Below are positions 8,494 to 17,654 of a stretch of DNA of 64,000 nt, in pieces (the stretch's first letter is position 1; each line of letters begins with the position of its first letter). The DNA comes from Flavobacteriales bacterium (GTDB lineage: Bacteria; Bacteroidota; Bacteroidia; NS11-12g; UBA9320): NCBI GenBank assembly GCA_020635355.1, contig JACJZW010000003.1, positions 124,001-188,000 on the forward strand, read 5' to 3'. Below the pieces are notes generated by a model. It worked only from the letters and a program-made list of their open reading frames with translations. It did not search any database and had not been told where the DNA came from. Both the position numbers and the translations under genes were made by a program.

Positions 8494-9834
8494 TTAGTTT
8501 TTGTAGCGTACTGTTGTTGACACGCCTAAGCAAGGAACGGTATACGCTTCGCCCTCATTCTTAGTGAACCCTTTGAAGAAGGCGTCACCTTTTTCAGGGA
8601 AGTTGGCTGAGAACTTACTAATCATCTCATTTGCCTTTTCTTCTACACTTGGGTCAACACTTTTGGCTTTGTAGGCACGGTCAACTGCTGGCCAGAATAC
8701 GGAGCGTCCGTCAATTCCATCAGCCGAACAAGATGTAAGTGCCTTGGCATAACAGTTCGCAATGATCAGGTGGGCATTACCATGGTTAGGATTTGCTGCC
8801 AACGCTTTCTCTGCATAGTTTTTAGCACCCACACAATCGCCGTTATCAAAGGTGATCCGGGCTATGGTGAAGAAAACTTCTGCTTTCTCATTGGCGTTAT
8901 CCATGCCGTCTACCCCTTTCAGGTAGTATTCCTTGGCACTGTTCATTTCACGTTTGCTGTGGAAGCTTCGTGCGATGGCAAGTGCGGCCTGAGAAGAAGG
9001 ATTCATCTTGTATAACTTGATGGCTACTTCATTGTAGTATTCCTCCTTGGTACATTCTCCGGCTTCCAGCAGTCCGGATACTTTCAAGAGCAACTCTTCA
9101 GTTGGTTCTGAATCGGTTTTAGGCTTGAAGTATTCGATGATTTTCTCACAGGTAAGGTAAGGTTTCATCATACGAGCCATGGTGGTATCGGTACGAATCC
9201 AATCGTCCTTGGCTTTTGCGTTGTTTTTAAGATTGTAGTCTACCAATTCCTGCATACGGAAATACAGAATGTAGAGTGAATCCAGTGTGTAGCGGTCGCG
9301 TTTGTGCTCGTCAATGGCTGCATCAAGGTAGTACATAGGGATGAGATCATCCGTTTTCTTACCTTCCATCTCGATGCTCTTTTCGAACATTTCAATGGCT
9401 GCTTTGCGATCATTTGGACGAAGGTTGGCCCAATCATTTGCTTTGCGGCCTAAAACGTAACCCTCGCTACCCCAGAATTTGCTTCGGAGGTCATAGGAAA
9501 GCATCACACTATCAATCAAACCTTCTTTTCGTGCTTCATACTCCTCTTCATTCTCTTTGCGCAATTCACGCATCTTGTATTTCACGATGGTTGGACCGTA
9601 ATACGTAATGTGTTTGGAATAACATGGAATGTTGCTAATCAGATATTTCCAGTATGGAAAGGCTGCAGCATAATCTTTTTGCTGAAGGTACTGATTGAAC
9701 ATGGAGATGTTCTTTACATCGGTTGCGCTGTCTTGTCCGAATTTTCCCTGACAGTCATTTCCCTGACCAAAAGCCGTCCCGGCAATGGCGAGCGCAGCGA
9801 GAATGAATGTCGTTTTCAGTAGTTTCATGTTCAT
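8494..9834 (-). CDS. Exported tetratricopeptide-repeat protein
   Basis: 446 aa with a cleavable signal peptide (LLKTTFILAALAIAGTAFGQ). The rest is alpha-helical. TPR-like units are clearest near 270-370: ALAIARSFHSKREMNSAKEYY, then AEVFFTIARITFDNGDCVGA and AALAANPNHGNAHLIIANCYA-like repeats. Periplasmic location and a protein-protein interaction role are inferred. It lies between an outer membrane protein gene (29 nt gap) and lptC (1 nt gap), an arrangement common in Bacteroidota, so a link to envelope biogenesis is plausible but unproven. Confidence 0.75.
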   Translation of the reverse strand: MNMKLLKTTFILAALAIAGTAFGQGNDCQGKFGQDSATDVKNISMFNQYLQQKDYAAAFPYWKYLISNIPCYSKHITYYGPTIVKYKMRELRKENEEEYEARKEGLIDSVMLSYDLRSKFWGSEGYVLGRKANDWANLRPNDRKAAIEMFEKSIEMEGKKTDDLIPMYYLDAAIDEHKRDRYTLDSLYILYFRMQELVDYNLKNNAKAKDDWIRTDTTMARMMKPYLTCEKIIEYFKPKTDSEPTEELLLKVSGLLEAGECTKEEYYNEVAIKLYKMNPSSQAALAIARSFHSKREMNSAKEYYLKGVDGMDNANEKAEVFFTIARITFDNGDCVGAKNYAEKALAANPNHGNAHLIIANCYAKALTSCSADGIDGRSVFWPAVDRAYKAKSVDPSVEEKANEMISKFSANFPEKGDAFFKGFTKNEGEAYTVPCLGVSTTVRYKN

Positions 9835-9863
9835 TGTCGTTTTAAGTGGTTGTCATCCATTAA

Positions 9864-11198
9864 TTACTGATACTTCCTTTTGGTAAACCACTTATCATTA
9901 AAATTTGTTCCTACGTACAGTCTAAAGGTGTTTTCCTGAATCAAGCCGTTATTGGTTGATCCTCTCTTTGTGTACTCGGCACCAATGTTTACCCTGGAGA
10001 TCACGCTTATTTTTTTCTTTTCATCTACATACGTCGAGCGTATGATCGGTAAACCAAGGCCAATATTTATACCAACTTCCGAAACCTGCTCGGAAAATGA
10101 ATTCATGTAAAGATTTCGGGTGGATGCCCCGTAATACCAGCGCACCACTTTGGCGTAGTTTCGGGTTCGTTCCCGCCTGCCGGAAATCGCCGCAAAGTCA
10201 CCGTATGACTTCATCTGAAAATACCCGCCAATACTTACCCGATCCTGATCATAGAAATTTGCTTTACCACTTAAATCCGTGAAGGAAGACCATTGATCCT
10301 TACTGTATTGAAGGCCCAATGACCAGGTGGTTCCGTTGCCTATGGTGTAACCAGCGCTGAAACCTGTGGGGAGAGTCAATGACCGGGATGGATCGGTTCG
10401 TTTGATAACCGTATCGATGAAGAAATTACCGGCACTGTTATAGGTTCTTACAATCTCATCACCGGTTACGTTCAAGGTTGAACTCAGGTTGTATGAAGCC
10501 CCAATAACGTGTCGGAGATGCTTGCCAATTCGACCAGAATATTGAACACCCAATGTGTTGCTCATCCCTTGATAGAACTCGTTACTGCGGCGTCTGAAGC
10601 TGAATAGATCAGAGGTGGACGCGTAATACTTGTCGGCACTGTGGCTGGTATTGCCGAAAATAATTCCACTTGAAATACCAGCGGAAAATCCGCCTTTAAT
10701 TCGAAAGCCGAGGGCAAACCGCATCTGATTGAGCCCGCCGCTTCCTTCAAAACTGGTGAGCACATCGATACTGTCTTCAACCGAAGGTTGTTGAATGAAG
10801 TAATCAATCTTGGAATACGGACGGAGCCCAAACGCAAATCCGATCCCTCGCTTGGTAGAAATGGGTACACCCAAGGCCACATAATCCAGACTGCCCGTTG
10901 TAAACGAGTTTCGGGCTGTGGCGCTTTGCTGATCAAGGCGTTCCAGGCGGAATCCAAATTCAAGATCGGTCAGGGTTACACTGGAAAGGGAGGCCGGATT
11001 GGAAAAGGAAAAGGTCCCGTTGCTGTCCAATGCCGTGTTTAAACCTCCTTGTAGGCGTTGGTGAATAAAGGCATCATCCTCTAAAAGGCCCACGCCACTA
11101 ATGCTGTATGGGTAATTCAGGCTGGTTTGCGCTTTCAACTGGGTAGAAAAACACAAGAATAGGGCAACTAAAGTTGTCTGAATGTTAAGCTTTGTCAT
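9864..11198 (-). CDS. Outer membrane beta-barrel protein of the coaX-lptC locus
   Basis: 444 aa with signal peptide (LVALFLCFSTQLKA). It opens with LNYPYSISGVGLLEDDAFIHQRLQGG and continues with alternating polar/aromatic strands (for example GIGFAFGLRPYSKIDYFI, TWSLGLQYSKDQWSSF) to the end, as in Bacteroidota porin-like proteins related to FadL or PorV types. It overlaps coaX by 14 nt. Substrate unknown. Its position between coaX and lptC, conserved in many Bacteroidota, suggests a housekeeping envelope role. Confidence 0.78.
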   Translation of the reverse strand: MTKLNIQTTLVALFLCFSTQLKAQTSLNYPYSISGVGLLEDDAFIHQRLQGGLNTALDSNGTFSFSNPASLSSVTLTDLEFGFRLERLDQQSATARNSFTTGSLDYVALGVPISTKRGIGFAFGLRPYSKIDYFIQQPSVEDSIDVLTSFEGSGGLNQMRFALGFRIKGGFSAGISSGIIFGNTSHSADKYYASTSDLFSFRRRSNEFYQGMSNTLGVQYSGRIGKHLRHVIGASYNLSSTLNVTGDEIVRTYNSAGNFFIDTVIKRTDPSRSLTLPTGFSAGYTIGNGTTWSLGLQYSKDQWSSFTDLSGKANFYDQDRVSIGGYFQMKSYGDFAAISGRRERTRNYAKVVRWYYGASTRNLYMNSFSEQVSEVGINIGLGLPIIRSTYVDEKKKISVISRVNIGAEYTKRGSTNNGLIQENTFRLYVGTNFNDKWFTKRKYQ

Positions 11199-11904
11199 TG
11201 AATTTCAGGATCTTGTGTAGTCCCAGCAGCACCAGATTTCGGTTCGCGAATATCTTCCTTTTAATGTGATTGACAAAATAGCGGGCTTCACCACCCGTAA
11301 GGAAGACGTGTAATCCCTGATACTGAGACTCATAGTCGGTTATTGTTTGATTGATCTCTGCGCAGAGTCCGTGCAAAACGCCGGCTTGAATGGAGGTAAT
11401 GGTATCGTGGCCAACAGACAACCAGTTTTCAGTTTGTTCAACCAATGGGAGGTTGCCGGTATAATCGTGTAAGGATTTAAAGCGAATGGCTGAACCGGGA
11501 CTGATCTTGCCACCCACATAGCGGTCATCAGCCGTTAACAAATCATAGGTAATGCAGGTTCCGGCATCAATAGTTAACAACGGTCCATCGTTCTGAAGGA
11601 ATCGGGCACCAATCACTGCGGCGATCCGGTCACTTCCCAAGGTGTCCGGGGTGCGATAATCATTGTGGATGGGGATGGGTGTGTGATGATCGAATACCAA
11701 AACATCGGCTTTAGCCTGAAGCATTTGAATGGTGTGAGCTGATGTCTTTCTGGTGGAACAATACAGTATGCGATCAGGTGTTTCATCAATTTGATCCAAC
11801 ACATCCTGGGTAAGATCACTGGTTTCAATGACCCTGTTGATGCCGTTATTGATGAAAATGGCCAGCTTTACCCGTGTATTTCCCTCGTCAATGATTAGTT
11901 CCAA
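11185..11904 (-). CDS. coaX: Type III pantothenate kinase
   Basis: Cytosolic ATP-dependent phosphorylation of pantothenate, the first step of coenzyme A synthesis. Length 239 aa is normal. Seen: N-terminal phosphate loop LIIDEGNTRVKLAIF (canonical D-x-G-N-T), the pantothenate/dimer motif TLGSDRIAAVIGA near residues 90-102 and the second ASKHA motif LLTIDAGTCITYDLL near 113-127, plus LTGGEARYF near 204. It overlaps birA by 10 nt and the OMP gene by 14 nt, so three genes are tightly coupled. Confidence 0.93.
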   Translation of the reverse strand: MELIIDEGNTRVKLAIFINNGINRVIETSDLTQDVLDQIDETPDRILYCSTRKTSAHTIQMLQAKADVLVFDHHTPIPIHNDYRTPDTLGSDRIAAVIGARFLQNDGPLLTIDAGTCITYDLLTADDRYVGGKISPGSAIRFKSLHDYTGNLPLVEQTENWLSVGHDTITSIQAGVLHGLCAEINQTITDYESQYQGLHVFLTGGEARYFVNHIKRKIFANRNLVLLGLHKILKFNDKA

Positions 11905-12656
11905 GTAATCTTCTTTTCGTTGTGTTCAAGTTCAAGACGATGATCTCCGTTTTGCAAAAGTAACTTGCCCGACAAGGAAACTCCGGTGATCATCCACGAA
12001 GTGGCATCCACCAAAACCTGCTCATTCAAGCGATACAACTGACTTACGTATAAGTCTCTTATTTGTTGCGGACCATTTGGTTGGCGCAGCGTCAAATAAT
12101 AGCGTTCCACCCATTCACACACATCGGAGCAGATAGAACTTACCGAACCAACGAAGCCCGGTTGTTCCAACAGAATAGACGTTGCTTGTCGTTCAAAGGC
12201 GTGAAAAATGGATTGAAATACGTTGATACCGATGCCTACAATGGTGGTGGATTGAACACCATTGAGATGATTCTCAATGAGGATGCCGCAGATTTTCTTC
12301 CCATTGCACAGAATGTCGTTAGGCCATTTAACACGAAGCTCGCGCTCAGGCAGATGCCGTTGCAACACCGCCCGTACTCCCAATGCTATGCATGATGCCA
12401 GCATGGGGAAATTTGTTCCATTCAGGAAGGAAGGTTTAAGATAAATACTCATCAGCACATTTCGGCCGGCTGGACTTTCCCAAGCCTTGCCGTGCTGTCC
12501 GCGTCCGCGCATCTGTTCACCGGCCAAAACAATAGCCCCCTCCTGAAGATTCCCTTCCCGGATTTTCTCCATTAACATGTCGTTGGTTGACATAACCTTG
12601 TCATACTGCATGACGTGATGCCCAATGAATCGGGTTTGAGGACTTGGAATCTCCAA
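11895..12656 (-). CDS. birA: Biotin--[acetyl-CoA-carboxylase] ligase
   Basis: Catalyses biotinyl-AMP formation and transfer to the biotin carboxyl carrier protein. 253 aa, without the N-terminal DNA-binding domain of enterobacterial BirA, so it is a catalytic-only enzyme. Seen: STNDML near residue 22, the adenylate-binding glycine loop RGRGQHGKAWESPAGRNVLMSI near 50-71, and KWPNDILCNGKKICGILIE near 108-126. The start is TTG at 12656; a later ATG would remove the first strand. It is the first gene of the operon and divergent from rsfS across 41 bp. Confidence 0.92.
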   Translation of the reverse strand: MEIPSPQTRFIGHHVMQYDKVMSTNDMLMEKIREGNLQEGAIVLAGEQMRGRGQHGKAWESPAGRNVLMSIYLKPSFLNGTNFPMLASCIALGVRAVLQRHLPERELRVKWPNDILCNGKKICGILIENHLNGVQSTTIVGIGINVFQSIFHAFERQATSILLEQPGFVGSVSSICSDVCEWVERYYLTLRQPNGPQQIRDLYVSQLYRLNEQVLVDATSWMITGVSLSGKLLLQNGDHRLELEHNEKKITWN

Positions 12657-12697
12657 TTTTTTGCGAATTTTGACGGCAAATTAACGAAATCATCTCT

Positions 12698-13066
12698 ATG
12701 CCAAATAAGCCGGCAAGTCCCGATAAACTTGCGGAAATTGTAGTTCAGGGAATGCTTGAAAAGAAAGCCCGAAATGTAGTGGTCATTGACCTCCGCGAGT
12801 TGGGCGCTGCGGTTACCGATATAATGGTGATCAGTCATGGAGATAGCGATCGGCAGGTAGAAGCCATTGCAGAATCCGTGGTGGACGAGGTGAAAAAACA
12901 AGCCGGAGAAAATCCGTTTAGCCGAGAAGGTCAGCGGGAAGGCAATTGGGTCATTGTTGATTACATCACGGTAGTGGCTCACGTATTCAAGAAGGATATG
13001 CGCGGATTTTATGCCATCGAAGATCTCTGGGCCGATGGCAAGGTTACTGTAATAACTGAAGACTAG
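12698..13066 (+). CDS. rsfS: Ribosome silencing factor
   Basis: 122 aa, family RsfS/Iojap. It binds ribosomal protein uL14 on the 50S subunit and blocks subunit joining under nutrient limitation. Seen: NVVVIDLRELGAAVTDIMVISHGDSDRQVEAIAESV, where family members normally have CSG or similar in place of SHG, and the C-terminal signature GQREGNWVIVDYITVVAHVF with FYAIEDLWAD. It is divergent from birA. In many Bacteroidota ftsH follows; here an exported-protein operon follows after 183 bp. Confidence 0.9.
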   Translation: MPNKPASPDKLAEIVVQGMLEKKARNVVVIDLRELGAAVTDIMVISHGDSDRQVEAIAESVVDEVKKQAGENPFSREGQREGNWVIVDYITVVAHVFKKDMRGFYAIEDLWADGKVTVITED

Positions 13067-13233
13067 GCGCACATTTAAGAAGTCATTCGTTCCCTTTTGG
13101 GGCCACTTTTTATTAGTGTTTCAGGTAAACTCACACGTCACTCAACATCCATCCTTTTTTGCTTGTGGATGAAACGTCGAGACTTAATCTTAAATTAATA
13201 AATGCGGGGCAGGCGGTAAGCGGCCTCAGATTC

Positions 13234-13241
13234 TATATTTG
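13234..13241 (+). promoter_or_regulatory. -7 element (TATATTTG) of the exported-protein/TonB receptor operon
   Basis: Exact TAnnTTTG match ending 8 nt before the ATG at 13250. Transcription would start within a few bases of the start codon. Confidence 0.55.
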
Positions 13242-13249
13242 CCGATGAA

Positions 13250-15379
13250 ATGAAGAGGTTGATCATGTGTATACTCACAGGAGCACTTTCCTTGTCGGTA
13301 CAAGGTCAATCGTCCTTTTCACAAAAAACCACTAACGCCAGCAATGTTCGGATGAATGTGACCAATGTGGGAACCATTGGTAATTCGTTTCGGGGCTATA
13401 GGGATGGAAGTGGAGATCAAAGCTGTGAATTTCCCGCCGGTTCCGGGATCGAACACCTGTTTGAAGGTGGTATCTGGGTAGGCGGCTTAATTGACGGTAG
13501 TTTAGTGGCCGTCTCCACCTCAGCATATGATGCCCCAAGTGGGTACTCTCCTGGTCGTGGAGGGTTTGAATTTACCGCCGAACCAGGCGATGTTTTGGTG
13601 GAGCGATCCAGCCTGTTCGATAGTCCGTTTTTTACACCGGAAGCCATCTCCCATCAGGATTATGTCGCCCGGTTTTCTGATAAGAACCTGCTGGTTCCCG
13701 GAACCAATATCCCCATCAATCAGCACACTCAACCCATGAATCTGGAAGTGGTGATGGAGAGTTACAATTGGAACTATACGTTTTCAGACTTCTTTGTAAT
13801 TCTAAACTACCGGATAAAGAATGCCAGTACCAGTACCATTGATAGCGTTTATTTTGGGTTGTGGACCAATACGGTAGTCCGTAACATCAATGTAACGCCT
13901 GCCGGAAGTGGTGGGGCGGCCTTTTACAATAAAGGTGGAAACGGTTTTATGGATACGCTGTTGATGGCATACTGTTACGACAATGCCGGTGATGTGGGCT
14001 TTACCAACAGCTACATTGGTCAGAAGTTTCTGGGAGCAACGGATAAGAATGGATTTCATCATCCTTCCATCGATCCGTCGTTTAAGGCGCATTATAACGC
14101 CTGGGAATTCAACAACACGAGTAATCCGGTTTTCTTCCTGCCATCAACCGAGCAAGGTCGATACACTAAGATGACCCAGGGCTTGAATCATGAAGCCTGC
14201 TGGCGACAAAACTCATCTCAAAATGGAGCTTGTGGTGCTAAGAGCTTTACCGAGCAATTGAATGACGCTGGAAATCGATCTGATCTGGTGTCGGTTGGTC
14301 CGTTCCGGTCATTGGCTCCCGGTGAAAGTTTTGAAGTGTCCTATGCCATTGTGTTGGGTAAGAAGTTGGAAGATGGCCAACCTAATAGCGCCAACAACCT
14401 CTACCAACAAACCATCATACGGGAAAATGCCGATTGGGCTCAGGTAGCGTTTAACGGAGAGGATAAAAACTTCAATGGGAAACTGGACGATGGTGAAGAT
14501 GCGGATGGGAATGGATCCATTACGCGATTTATCCTGCCAGCTCCCCCGGACATTCCGAAAACCAAGGTGGTAACCGGCGAGAACAAGATTGATATCTATT
14601 GGAGCAATAACGCCGAATCTTCTGTGGACCCCATCACGTTGGAGAAGGACTTTGAAGGTTATCGGATTTACATGACTCAATTAGGTTTTGACGTCACCAA
14701 AGTGCCTGATTTGGCAAAAGATTTAAAACGCGTTGGAGATTGGGATTTGTCGGGGAATCAGTTGTTTAACGAAACCGGATTTGAAAAAATCCGATTGGAC
14801 AATCCGGTGCGATTTGAAGGAGATTCCAATACCTATTACTATCGGTTTACGATCGAAAATATCCAAAACGGCTGGCAGTATGCCCTGTCTGTCACGGCAT
14901 ATGACCGAGGCAATCCCAATAGTAATCTGGAGTCATTGGAATCGAGTATTTTGTCGAACAACTTCAGGGCCTTTGCGGGCAAGCCGGTGAATGCCAACCT
15001 GGAAACCAATCAACCCTTTGTATATCCCAATCCCTATTATTCAGGAGCGGCCTGGGAAGGAACCAGTAATTTTCAGGAACAGAGCCGAAAGATCTATTTT
15101 GCCAATCTACCGGAGAAGTGCATCATTCGGGTATTTACGGTTGGTGGAGATTTTATAGATGAAATACGACATGAACCGGATTACAACGGATCCGATATCC
15201 GATGGTACCAAACATTCGGAGCGGAGAACAGTGACCGGAACGTATTCAGTGGGGGAGAACATGCCTGGGACTTGCTCTCGGAACATACCCAGATCATCGC
15301 CCGGGGATTGTATCTCTTCACCGTGGAAGACTTAACAACAGGAAAATCGTACAGCGGAAAATTTGCTGTCCTAAAATAA
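13250..15379 (+). CDS. Large secreted protein with C-terminal sorting-like domain
   Basis: 709 aa with a signal peptide (MKRLIMCILTGALSLSVQGQ). The body is beta-rich: an N-terminal part typical of exported Bacteroidota proteins (GGIWVGGLIDGSLVAVSTSAY), an acidic linker DFNGKLDDGEDADGNG-like near 405-425 that resembles a calcium-binding dockerin/EF motif, an FN3-like segment near 445-570, and a C-terminus with FVYPNPYYSG and GLYLFTVEDLTTGKSYSGKFAVLK resembling a T9SS sorting domain. First gene of a four-gene operon ending in a TonB receptor. Function unknown. Confidence 0.78.
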   Translation: MKRLIMCILTGALSLSVQGQSSFSQKTTNASNVRMNVTNVGTIGNSFRGYRDGSGDQSCEFPAGSGIEHLFEGGIWVGGLIDGSLVAVSTSAYDAPSGYSPGRGGFEFTAEPGDVLVERSSLFDSPFFTPEAISHQDYVARFSDKNLLVPGTNIPINQHTQPMNLEVVMESYNWNYTFSDFFVILNYRIKNASTSTIDSVYFGLWTNTVVRNINVTPAGSGGAAFYNKGGNGFMDTLLMAYCYDNAGDVGFTNSYIGQKFLGATDKNGFHHPSIDPSFKAHYNAWEFNNTSNPVFFLPSTEQGRYTKMTQGLNHEACWRQNSSQNGACGAKSFTEQLNDAGNRSDLVSVGPFRSLAPGESFEVSYAIVLGKKLEDGQPNSANNLYQQTIIRENADWAQVAFNGEDKNFNGKLDDGEDADGNGSITRFILPAPPDIPKTKVVTGENKIDIYWSNNAESSVDPITLEKDFEGYRIYMTQLGFDVTKVPDLAKDLKRVGDWDLSGNQLFNETGFEKIRLDNPVRFEGDSNTYYYRFTIENIQNGWQYALSVTAYDRGNPNSNLESLESSILSNNFRAFAGKPVNANLETNQPFVYPNPYYSGAAWEGTSNFQEQSRKIYFANLPEKCIIRVFTVGGDFIDEIRHEPDYNGSDIRWYQTFGAENSDRNVFSGGEHAWDLLSEHTQIIARGLYLFTVEDLTTGKSYSGKFAVLK

Positions 15380-15403
15380 TTGAAAGAACACAATAGAATT
15401 AGT

Positions 15404-17638
15404 ATGAAACGCACGTTTAAGTATCTGATGTTGATGATCTTCGGAATGATGTTGTCCGGAGTGGCCTTGGCCCAGCATCCGGAAATTTCCATTCGGGATC
15501 TTCAGTATGTATCTCAGGCAAAACTCAACGCCTGTAGCGATACATCCGCCTACTTTCTGGATACCGTAACCGTTGTTGGGGTGGTGGTTCAGGATGCCAA
15601 TTTAATTGACGTACCATCCAGTTCCGTTCAAGGTGGTTTCCGTCCGTTTGTTCACGTAGTAGATACAGCCGATGGCGGTGCCAGCGGTAACTTTGCCGGA
15701 CTTCAGGTGATGGGTGTTTATCAGGATGCGAGTGGGGCTGATTTGCCGGTTAGCGACGTCTACAACCTCTACGCAGGGATGATCATCAAGGTAACGGGTA
15801 TCGTTAACCGATATCAGGGTGAAACCCAGCTCAATGTTTTGAACAATTCAGCACTCACCGTTATTGGAAATATGACGGCTCCAACACCCATTGTGGTGGA
15901 TCTCGGGGATTTTAACGACAATACCCGAACCAATAAACTGCCAACAGGTGAGCAATACGAAGATTCGTATGTAGAACTCAAGGACCTGACGGTTTCAGCG
16001 GTCTACAATTTTAGTGGGAATCGGGTGAGTTTTGACGTGGTTGACAAAGACGGAAATGTGATAAACGTTTCCGATCGGTTTTTTGCACAGAAAACATCGT
16101 CTTACACCACTTCCAGAACATCGTCACCGCTCAAACAAGGCAAGTTTAAAGCTCCTGTGGTGGGGACAAAATTCGATTACATCCGGGGCATCATCATGCA
16201 CTCCGAAAACGGGTGTACCGGCAACAGCTCGGGTCGGGGATATGAAATTAATCCAACTCGTGACGGTGATTACAAGATTGGTGTAACTCCACCAAATATT
16301 TCTGGAATTGTACGTACGCCTTTGGTGCCAAAGGATTCAGAAAAGGTTATGATCACGGCAAACATTGTGGATTTTGACGGATCAGTACAAAGTGCATCCC
16401 TCTTCTATACCACCAATGCGAGTGCAACCTATGATCAGTTTACCGAAGTAACCTTAACCGTTAAGTCGGGAACAACCGATACGTATGAAGCGGAGATTCC
16501 ATCCGCCTCTGAGGGTACTGTGGTTCGATTCTACATCAAATCAACCGATGATATCGGACAGATCAGCTACTCGCCTTTTGCGGCGACGTCAATGTCTGAT
16601 CCTGATTTCCATTTTTACACCGTTCGAAATGGTGGATTGACCATTTCCGATGTACAACGAGTGCTCTATCCTGCGCGAGATGCTTCTCCTTTTGTAAATC
16701 AGGTGGTTACCGTTACAGGTGTGGTTACCGCAAGTGCCAAGGCCTATGACCTGGAAAATATTTACATCCAGGATCCAAATGAAACCGAATGGGCTGGAAT
16801 CAAGTGCCAGGGTAATTCTGAATTGATCAAGTTGTTCCGAGGCGAAGAGGTAACCGTAACCGGCACGGTTGCGGAAAGCTTCGGCCTCACCGTTTTGAAT
16901 GTGACCAAAGTGGTTCGCACCGGCGAAGTGAAAAATGTGGACGTGATTGGTTTGGATCCATCCGACAGCGCGTTCTACTTCAGCAAAGCCGCTGAGAAGT
17001 ACGAAGGAATGTTAGTGGGCATGACCAACCCGGGTGGGGGAAAAGTATACATATCCAATCCGCGTTTGAGCAATTTTGGTGAATATCAAATCGCCACCAG
17101 TGCCGATGCATCGTACGGCAGAGCCCGACGCGTTCAGGCCGGAATTCAAAATACCAACAACAGCAGTAGTTTGTGGGTTTCCATTGTGTCTGACACCACA
17201 TTGAAAGGTACCGATGGTATCATGAATGTAGAGCCGATTTTGGCCGAGAAAGGTATGTCGTTTGACACCGTAATCGGAATCCTATACTACGGATTTAGCA
17301 ACTACAGCTTGTTGCCACGTAACGATGACGATTTCCGGGGAAGCAGCGTAACCCTTCCGGAAACCATGTATCCGGAAATGGGATCCGTTCACCCTGTAGC
17401 TGGTTATCAAATTAGTGTCTACCCCAACCCGGCTGAAGATGCCTTGTTTATCCAGGTTGATCAACAAACGGAAGTTCATGTGACGCTGATGGATTTAAGC
17501 GGTCGCACCCACATCAGCCGTGATGTGTTAAACAATTCTCCGATGAACATCAGCTCATTAACAACCGGAATGTATCTGGTTCGCCTTACCGATACTCATG
17601 GCAACATGATCGGATCTGCGCGAATCCTGGTTAAGTAA
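15404..17638 (+). CDS. Secreted OB-fold protein with T9SS type A sorting domain
   Basis: 744 aa from ATG 15404; a TTG at 15380 would add eight residues before the signal peptide and is unlikely. Seen: signal peptide ending ALA|QHPE, an N-terminal OB-fold-like region (about 25-130; LDTVTVVGVVVQD), an Ig-like segment near 300-410, a second OB-fold-like region near 430-520 (VNQVVTVTGVVTASAK, then EEVTVTGTVAE) and a C-terminal T9SS domain (ISVYPNPAEDALFIQV to GMYLVRLTD and ARILVK). OB folds of this kind occur in secreted nucleases and nucleic-acid-binding proteins, but no nuclease domain is present. The gene starts 24 nt after the upstream stop. Confidence 0.8.
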   Translation: MKRTFKYLMLMIFGMMLSGVALAQHPEISIRDLQYVSQAKLNACSDTSAYFLDTVTVVGVVVQDANLIDVPSSSVQGGFRPFVHVVDTADGGASGNFAGLQVMGVYQDASGADLPVSDVYNLYAGMIIKVTGIVNRYQGETQLNVLNNSALTVIGNMTAPTPIVVDLGDFNDNTRTNKLPTGEQYEDSYVELKDLTVSAVYNFSGNRVSFDVVDKDGNVINVSDRFFAQKTSSYTTSRTSSPLKQGKFKAPVVGTKFDYIRGIIMHSENGCTGNSSGRGYEINPTRDGDYKIGVTPPNISGIVRTPLVPKDSEKVMITANIVDFDGSVQSASLFYTTNASATYDQFTEVTLTVKSGTTDTYEAEIPSASEGTVVRFYIKSTDDIGQISYSPFAATSMSDPDFHFYTVRNGGLTISDVQRVLYPARDASPFVNQVVTVTGVVTASAKAYDLENIYIQDPNETEWAGIKCQGNSELIKLFRGEEVTVTGTVAESFGLTVLNVTKVVRTGEVKNVDVIGLDPSDSAFYFSKAAEKYEGMLVGMTNPGGGKVYISNPRLSNFGEYQIATSADASYGRARRVQAGIQNTNNSSSLWVSIVSDTTLKGTDGIMNVEPILAEKGMSFDTVIGILYYGFSNYSLLPRNDDDFRGSSVTLPETMYPEMGSVHPVAGYQISVYPNPAEDALFIQVDQQTEVHVTLMDLSGRTHISRDVLNNSPMNISSLTTGMYLVRLTDTHGNMIGSARILVK

Positions 17639-17654
17639 CCCCGAAATAGTTCGG